A stretch of DNA of 64,000 bases, from positions 3,906,001 to 3,970,000 of the forward strand of contig OY720101.1 in assembly GCA_963082875.1 (NCBI GenBank), given 5' to 3'. The DNA comes from Corella eumyota (lineage: Eukaryota; Chordata; Ascidiacea; Phlebobranchia; Corellidae). Shown piece by piece: positions 55,112-63,000 of the stretch (within the stretch, counting starts at the first letter, position 1; each line of letters begins with the position of its first letter). The translations under genes and the position numbers were made by a program. The notes beneath the pieces were generated by a model. The model saw only the letters and a program-made list of their open reading frames with translations. It did no database searches and was not told the DNA's origin.

Positions 55112-56271
55112 AAACAAAAATTTGCCTTATTTTTTTATTTTCAATTTTTTTTGCAAATTTCTTTATCTGGGGTTTAAGTTAAACAAGTGCGCATCTAATA
55201 AAACAATTAATTTTGGATTTTAAGATTTGGCAATTTTTATGTAATATGCAAATTACTTTTATGAATATTAATATTTTTTTTAAATATTCTTAAAATAGGT
55301 TCATAACTTTAATGCAGTTGTTTTGGTAAATTGAATTTCAAATTTAAAAAAAAAATATTTTTGTATAAACTTATAATTATATATGCATATGACCTCACCG
55401 GGTCACTTTAAGGCCAACTGGCCAAAACAAAAATTTGTCCTAACTTTTTTATTTTAAATTTTTTTTGCAAATTTTTTTATCTGAGATTTAAGTTAGACAA
55501 GTGCGCATCTAATAAAGCAATTAATTTTAGATTTTAAGATTTGGCAATCTTTATGTAATATGCACATAACTTTTATGAATATTAATATTATTTAAAAATA
55601 TTTTTAAAATAGGTTCATAACGTTACTGCAGTTGTTTTGGTAAATTGAATTTCTAATTTAAAAAAAAAAAATTTTGTATAAACTTATAATTATATATGCA
55701 TATGACCTCACCGGGTTACTTAAAGGCCAACTGGCCAAAACAAAAATTTGTCTTAACTTTTTTATTTTAAATTTTTTTTGCAAATTTCTTTATCTGGGAT
55801 TTAAGTTAGACAAGTGCGCATCTAATAAAGCAATTAATTTTAGATTTTAAGATTTAGCAATCTTTATGTAATATGCACATAACTTTTATGAATATTAATA
55901 TTATTTAAAAATATTTTTAAAATAGGTTCATAACGTTACTGCAGTTGTTTTGGTAAATTGAATTTCTAATTTAAAAAAAAAAATTTGTATAAACTTATAA
56001 TTATATATGCATATGACCTCACCGGGTTACTTAAAGGCCAACTGGCCAAAACAAAAATTTGTCCTAACTTTTTTATTTTAAATTTTTTTTGCAAATTTCT
56101 TTATCTGTGATTTAAGTTAGACAAGTGCGCATCTAATAAAGCAATTCATTTTGGATTTTAAGATTTGACAAGTTTTATGTAATATGCACATAACTTTTAT
56201 GAATATTAATATTTTTTTTAAATATTCTTAAAATAGGTTTATAACGTTACTGCAGTTGTTTTGGTAAATTG
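55112..56271. repeat. Degenerate terminal monomers and array edge
   Basis: The last four or so monomers carry more private substitutions than the interior copies: TTTGCCTTAT, CATAACTTTAATGCAG, GATTTAGCAATCTTT, TTTCTAATTT, CGGGTTACTT and GGTTTATAACG. Similarity to the unit stops inside a monomer after GGTAAATTGA at 56271, followed by unrelated sequence. Wear at the edge of a satellite is expected where exchange with neighbouring copies is rarer. Confidence 0.88.
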
Positions 56272-56336
56272 AAAAAAATAAATGTTTAAATTAACAACAA
56301 ATTAACAACAATATTAACTTAAAAGTTTATGATTTT

Positions 56337-56574
56337 TTACTTTGTTTTAATAAACTTAACGGTCAAAATTGTCAATAATGCAATTACAATATTTAAAGAT
56401 TGTATTTTAAAATATTGTAAAGGATTACGATTGACTACATTATACATTACTTTTAATGATTTATTATCTGAAGAAACATCACTGACGTAAACTGAAGTAA
56501 CATCACTGACTTTGTCTAAATGTTGAAGCATTGATTCTACAAAATGATATAATGTTTCTGTTTTGTTTTCTGCA
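56337..56574 (-). CDS. Possible alternative last exon with hydrophobic tail
   Basis: An open stretch of 78 codons plus stop on the minus strand follows a possible acceptor (AATCAG). Its first base would complete the phase-2 codon left by the exon ending at 57276, so it could serve as an alternative last exon of the neighbouring ITIH-like gene. The reading is polar at first (AENKTETLYHFVESMLQHL), then has a serine/valine-rich stretch, and ends with a hydrophobic segment (LNIVIALLTILTV) followed by KFIKTK. That resembles a membrane anchor with a short basic tail. The pyrimidine tract is weak and no family is recognised. It could equally be a chance frame or the last exon of an unrelated gene. 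Confidence 0.3.
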
Positions 56575-56767
56575 CTGATTGATTGTAGAGGTCTGAATTA
56601 ACTCTTTAGAACCTAGGAAAATACTAAAAATAAGTTTAAATTTAAATTTCTAATCGATTTCCAATAAAATCTTTTTTTTCAGTTGCTCACTTAACCTATC
56701 AATGCAACCAAACGGTTCTATTTAATAGTACAAACATTTTTTAAGCTATAGTCATCAGAGATTGTTG

Positions 56768-56773
56768 TTTATT
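56768..56773 (-). terminator. Candidate polyadenylation signal AATAAA
   Basis: AATAAA on the minus strand lies about 90 nt past the stop codon at 56861. An ATTAAA variant lies about 40 nt further on, near 56730. In this AT-rich sequence chance hexamers are common, so this is only the best-placed candidate. Confidence 0.5.
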
Positions 56774-56860
56774 TTATATGTTTAACAGCATCAAGAATTA
56801 AACAACAACGTAGATATAAATGTATACAATTGATCTTTTGTTAACGATATTTTTAAATAT

Positions 56861-57014
56861 TTATTTTCTGGGTTTTTCTAAGATACGGGATACTAAATAT
56901 CCACTAAGACTTTTTCCAGTTATTATGTTCAGGTCGTTTATAAACCAACATTTCGTGAATTGATGGTTAGTTGGATTATAAACGGATCTTTCTTGAACAT
57001 CCAATCCTTTGTTT
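56861..57014 (-). CDS. ITIH-like gene, last exon with stop codon (residues 1019-1069)
   Basis: Acceptor TTAATAATTTAG. It reads KGLDVQERSVYNPTNHQFTK, then CWFINDLNIITGKSLSGYLV, ending EKPRK and TAA at 56863-56861. It matches the heavy-chain end Q-K-D-Y...x-C-W-F-x-H-N-N-G-x-G-L-I-D-G...Y-x-V, with a short basic tail added. Confidence 0.9.
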
Positions 57015-60000
57015 CTAAATTATTAAGAAAAAAGTTACACAACGTTTACGTTTTACTAAATACGAAAAAAAAATTTAAAATTATTTTTTGAATTTCCAAG
57101 AAATATTGTTTTAAAAGGTTTATTGGAGAGTTGCGTTAATTTTTCTTAAAATAATTCAAAATTGTAAAAAAATATTAAAATTAAATTATAAAATATTAAC
57201 ACATAAAATAAATACAATTTAATAACTAAAAGGTTTAATTGCTAACACTTATTAAAACATTTTATATTAACTTACTTAATTCGTAGAATTGCATTGTCAC
57301 CCCGGTAAGGTAAGAAATTAATAAAGGCCGAAAAATGTTCTTTTTTCCGGGGAAAAATGGCAAGAATTCCTGTCATTCGTTCCGAAAAACCAATATGTTC
57401 TTCAACTCTTAGGTCAACATGATCCAAGACTCCAGGAAGCTTACTATGTGTGAACACCTGTATGTTAAAAGCGTTACTACTAAAACCAACTTGCCTTATT
57501 TTTGTTACATTTAAGTATTACATTAGTTGATAAATATATATTATTTAAACTATTTATTGATATGTATCTAAACTAGTGCTAAGTGGTACAGTTAATGAAT
57601 GTCATAACCAAACCGTTTTTTTACAAGTAAAGCAGCAAATCTCCAGTCTAAAATATGGTAAAGTAAATACTTTAAATTTCAAATGTAGTAAGCTAATGTT
57701 AAATTGTTTAAAGTCACCTCAAACTGTACACGGTTTTTGATTGAAACTGTCACTAATGACGAGAATTCTGTGCCAGGCAAAATTTCAATTAATACTCCAC
57801 GTTTTTGCGTTGTAAGTAATGCTGAAGTAGTAAACTTCCATTGCTGAAACTTTCCCACCTCGATTAGTACCTCACTTGGCATTATCTAAATGGATTTTCG
57901 TTTTTTAAGTTTACCAAGGTAAGATGTTTTTGATGAAATATAAAATTAAACTGTTTATTTTTCAACGAATATTTTGATATTGCTAAAAAAATATTCTTAC
58001 TGTAATTTGCACCCCGTGATTTGCAAATACGATTCCAATTTCTGAGATTAATGTGCTGGAATCTTTTTCTTTCGAATCTTTAGCAAATTTTGCGTTTACA
58101 GCAATCCCAGATATAATATCATGTACAATATTATATATCTAAAAGATATAAAAAATAACACTTTTAAGAAATAATTTAGTTTTAAAGTGTAAACTTAAAT
58201 AGGCAGTTAATTTGAAATGGTTGCTCTTGAAATAATTAAAATTTTTTAAACAAGTTAATCAACATACCCGCTTAGGTTTAGCTGACGTGTTAAAACATAT
58301 ACTGAGTTGGTTATGCAACTGCAATACAATTTGTGGGTTTACTTTTACTTCCTTCTGGACATCTAAAATAGATATTGCTTTCTTAAGTTTTGTTTTCGGT
58401 GCTGTGTCAAGACTTAGTAGTTGAACATAAGTTTTTTTGGGATCTTCATTAGATGGCGTCGGCCTTTCTATAATCAACGCCGTAAGGGCTGGAGCGACCA
58501 AATTAAATCTAAAATAAGTATTTGTAAATGCTTCTTAATACATTATTGGTCCCTTAAAATTATAGTTTTATGGGATAAATGTATAGCAATGTTAAATGCT
58601 TATATAAAAAAGTTATCAGTCCAATTAAAAATTAGATAGGCCAAAGGGCTACATTAACAGGGCAGTAAACACATCCAATCTTATTTTAATTAACATACTG
58701 AAGAGCTTTTGCTATAACAAAATTTCGAATATTCAATTCGTCAGCTTCGTCAGTGGCTCTAAGTTGACGAAGTAGTCCATTTAATTCTAGAAAGTTTCTT
58801 AATTGTATTGGAAATTGTGTTATCTGTATAACAAACATGTTAACAATACAGTTAGTATTAAAACTTTTCTTATTTTACTAATCTTAAATAAGTTATATAG
58901 TCTTAGAATGACACAGAAAAACAAAGTACGTTAGAAAGCATATATTTAAAATGCATGACACTTACATCAACTTCTGTATTCGAACATATCCCAGATAAAT
59001 CAGTAGGAAGAGCAACTTGGTTGATATCTATGCTATTTTTATCATCTCTTACCGCTAACGAAAAATAAAAACATATTTTGAAAACTTTAAGTAAAAATAA
59101 AAAATAATTATTTTGATCGCACCTTTCTAATTTTTTTTTTACGTTTTTATTACCCAATTTTACTATAGAATCGATTTTGTTTAGTTTTAGTAATTGGTTT
59201 TACCTCGTATGCTAAACGGAATTTCGCCATCTTCAAATTGTAATTGTGATTGGGGATCTATTTCGCCAACTACAACTAATTCTTGACCACTAAAGCCATA
59301 CATTAAAGATTTGAAACAATATATTTTTAGAAATTATAACATAATTAACTAATAACGTTTATTACAAAATATTATGCGTTTGGCAATATTTACAATTGTG
59401 GCAATTTTAAATTAAAATTTTATTTTCTTGAAAAATATATATTTGATTAAAGTTTTTACTGAACACTTGTTGGTAAGTTACAAAAAATACACTATTATAA
59501 GTACGCAATGCTATTTAGAAAAGTGTAAATAATTAACATAATCTAAGTTAAAACATTTCCAAAAAACAAAAAAAGTTAAACGAACCTTCCGATTCGATCA
59601 AATCGGCTTGTTGACACAAGTTCAATAAATCCAGGCGGATAACTTATGTCAATTTCTGCTGCTATGGGAACAGATATTTCGCCATAAAAATTTGAAATCT
59701 AAAATTTAAATAAATGACCAAATAAAAAAATATTTATTTTAAGCATAAACCCGTTGTTTGTGACAACTTTTCGTACCTGAATGTGTGCGTCAATATCTTC
59801 AAAAATCTGCACGAAAGAACCTTTATTTCGAGCGGCAAGCCCAGCTAAAAATCGGGAATCAACCAAAGAACCAAAACCAATCGTATTTATTCCAAATCTA
59901 TTTCTTAAGATTAAAAAATATATAAAATGTTTCTAACAGTTTTAGCCTTAAAAAAATTTACATATAACAAATTTAAAAAACTACATATAACAAATTTAAA

Positions 60001-63000
60001 TATTTTTTTCAATCAAAAGTTTTCTGTAAAATAAATACCTATTTAATTCGGTGACACTAGTCAAAATGGTAGTGGAGTTAGTTTCACCAACATTTGGTCG
60101 ACCATCGGTTAAAAATACAATGAAGTTAGATGCTGGATCTGTTAAATAAACAATTGTGTTAGCAAATGTTTAAATATTAGCAAGATTTAAATAATTTAAA
60201 TTAACCATTCAACTTTTTTTTATTTTTTTTTTTAACTTTTTTTTTTTTTAACTAAACAGTTCAGTAAAATCTATAACAAAATTTCAATATATAAAAACGC
60301 TATTTATTTAAATAAGCTATTAATACTTGTTTCGGTTGTTGCTGTGTTTTCTAATAAAGATATCGACATTTCAAGTGGAGTTAAAATATCTGTAGCACCC
60401 TGAGGGACAACTGTTCGCAAAAATTCTTTTGCATTTGCAATATTTCTTGCATTTCCCACCATCATAACTTCAGGCCGCCAGACTGTGGTAATTGTATTAA
60501 ATACAATTATGTTGAAGGTATCCTATAAAATATATATTTTAACGTTACCAAAAAATTAAAACAGGAAAAACAAAAATTGTCAATAAAAAAATTAAAGAAT
60601 TTTGTAAACGTAGTTTGATAATAAAATAAATAAAAAACTATAGAACAACAAACTATTTAACACGTACAAACAGTAAATAGCCATGCTTCCTTTAATAAAG
60701 TCATAACCAGTCCTCTGTTTCTTTGAATCACATATATTTAAATTTAATTTTTAATTTTTAACTTGCATTGGTAGTTAGTTCATCCAAAATAACGTTCATA
60801 GCTTGCCTAAGTTGTGAAATCCTACGACCAAACATTGAGCCAGATATGTCAAGAGTGAAAACAACTCTCTTAGCAAGTATATCGAAATCAGGCACGTAGA
60901 AATGAACAATAACACTAAAAAGTGAAATTGGAAATTGGAAATAGCAAAAATAAAAGAAAGAAGATATACCTATTTTATTAAAACAGGAATTAATAATTTA
61001 GAGCGTTGATATCTTTTGCTTTAAGTTCTTTTAGTAATGATTTCGTTAAATTTTACAAACTTATTAGCCCAGCTAACTATAATTTTAAAATCACAAATAT
61101 ACTCTTTATCATTTGGGGCAAGTCCAGCCTTACTTACTCTCCTACTGATAAATAATTTCCAGATTGGCTTCCCTGTACACTATATTCAATGCCAAACCTT
61201 CCGTTCAAACCAAAGGGCGAGTTTCTTGTTTGCTCTTCAGCACTTGGTTGGTACATTACTTGAGCATTATTTCTAAAAATCAAAGTTGAAACTTTTTACT
61301 TATCTCTAAAGCGGTATTAATAATTTTGGTAGATAAAATAAATAACTAATTTTTGTGTTATACATCTAACTTATGCCAACTTCAAGAGACACGAATATAA
61401 GCAAATGTTTGTTACGATTCTACCAAGCAAATATGCTCTGTACATACCCTCGAATATTCGTTACAGGAAATATTTCTCGTGGGCCAGTAGTAGTTTGTTG
61501 GCTGTTAAAGCCAAGAACCCTGAAATTTTCGATATTGTTTGTCTCGCATATCCGTATGTCGATTGAAAAATTTAAAACTGCTTGTGGCATAGCAATAGCC
61601 AGGTCAAACATATATCTGTAACAAAATACAAAGCAAAATGTTTAATTTACACTACACTAAACATTGGTTGTTGGATCAGTTAAATTAACCTACTGGATGC
61701 TTATTTTTTTGAATATCTTTATTACCAATATGAATAGGTCGACTTCACGTTACCCCGACCCAGTCTCCATTTGACTTTGGCAGTTAAAAATATTATAGAT
61801 CACAATTTTGAGCTGCTTGTTAAGTATTGGCTCAGCTTAAGTTGATACTGTTTATAGCGGCTTACTTAAGGGCGCTACAGCTTGTGAGCTGTAGGGTCAA
61901 CCCCAGAATTATTTTTCTGTTTAGTTATGTTTGTTTACTTACCTTCCTCTTTTCTGTTGGACTAATTGTTGATATGTAAGTTGAATTGTTACCTCAGAAA
62001 ATGGTTCAACTCTTACAAAGGTTCGAAAAATCCGATCTGAAAACTCACGAGCAGCAATGTGACCAATTAAACGGAGGGTTCGCTTAAAAAAACAAAAACT
62101 ATTTTATTTTTTTAAATTTAATGTTTACGTTATGTTTTTCCCAATGTGAGTTTTTTTTTAAAGTGGCAGACTAAAAATTAGTTTACTTGCATTTTGTATT
62201 AAGTAAACTTACAGCAATAGACTCTGCTTCCACTCGAGCAACAAAAATAACTCCATCTATTGTCAGGGTAAAATTCGAGATAAAAGCATTGGCTGGTAGT
62301 AATACAAAAAATTCGGAATTGCGGGCAACATTTGCGCTATAAAGCAAAATTAAAAAATAATTTTTCAAATTAAAGAATGAAATTTAAAATTTGATTTGAT
62401 TTAAATAAAGCCAATGCTTCTACATACACACAAAAAAAACAAATTTCTTACCTATTGTGGACTATGCTGGTTATAACAGTTTGTGCAAAACGAGAAGTAA
62501 TGTCGGATCTCATATGGAAACTTGTTATGCTTGGTGTCGATCTTTGTCCCACCACTAAACGGCATGTTGTTGCAATTGGCGACATAAGTGGAAAGTTTGG
62601 CGATTTTGCTGTTTGAAAAAAGGCACATTTAAAAAAACAACCTGGCAGAAATTTCAAAGTTCTATTTGAAACTGAACTTACCAATGATTGTTATTACTAC
62701 CGAAGTCCCGAAAGGCGTTTTGTTGTTTGCAACTATCTGAAAGGTTGCACTTTCCGATCGAGTTGAATCAACCTCTACAGAACTCGGTGATAGTGATCCG
62801 TTTACTACAAACCTGTTCTGATTATCGTAAACACCCAAATCAAATTCTTCGGTAAATGGACCAAAGTGATTAAGATTAAAAGAAACAACCACCGGTTTGT
62901 TGTCTGGCCTTGAAAAAAAATAAAAAATAATTCAACTCAACTACATTCTTAAACAAAGAAAATATTATTGCATACACTAGAAAAAAGAAAAAATATTTAC

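Larger units (their letters stand above)
1..56271. repeat. 312-bp AT-rich satellite array (about 180 monomers, left end off window)
   Basis: Head-to-tail copies of one unit fill this stretch without interruption. Spacing between successive GGTTCATAACGTTACTGCAG segments is mostly 310-316 bp (for example 135, 447, 758, 1068, 1382). Counting one unit by hand gives about 73 G/C in 312 bp. In order, a monomer holds the conserved GGTTCATAACGTTACTGCAG box with a PstI site, an A7-A14 run followed by T's, the palindromic ATATGCATAT, a GC-rich dyad (TGACC..GGTCA) with GGCCAACTGGCC, a T8 run, the TGCGCA segment, and an AATATTAATATT palindrome followed by a variable A/T stretch. Most differences between copies are homopolymer length or single bases. 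All copies have the same orientation. Scale and homogeneity suggest centromeric, pericentromeric or other heterochromatin, but the sequence alone does not show which. Confidence 0.98.
56272..56860. other. Junction between satellite array and ITIH-like gene
   Basis: This is unique AT-rich sequence between the last satellite monomer and the stop codon of the minus-strand gene. It should contain the 3' untranslated region (a candidate AATAAA on the minus strand at 56773-56768) and the possible alternative exon at 56337-56574. I see no transposon ends, inverted repeats or target duplications marking how the satellite came to lie here. Confidence 0.7.

Noticed and set aside
1-56271. CRISPR array or other prokaryotic repeat-spacer system
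   Set aside because: Each 312-bp unit is repeated as a whole; there are no short repeats with unique spacers, and the neighbouring gene has spliceosomal introns.
1-56271. AATAG/GTTCAT and GTAATATG motifs as splice sites, spliced-leader or small-RNA genes in each monomer
   Set aside because: AG and GT dinucleotides with T-rich tracts are unavoidable in 77% A+T sequence. I saw no Sm site plus stem-loop arrangement or promoter element to support an RNA gene.
1-56271. Internal dimer structure (2 x 156 bp, nucleosome-sized)
   Set aside because: The two halves share only short AT-rich words such as ATATGC and GCAAATTT; no ordered half-to-half similarity is visible by eye.
1-56271. Assembly artefact as the explanation of the whole array
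   Set aside because: Ordered variants, private single-base changes in each block and a decaying edge argue for a real array. Local copy numbers, such as the A3 internal repeat, could still be wrong and need long-read support.
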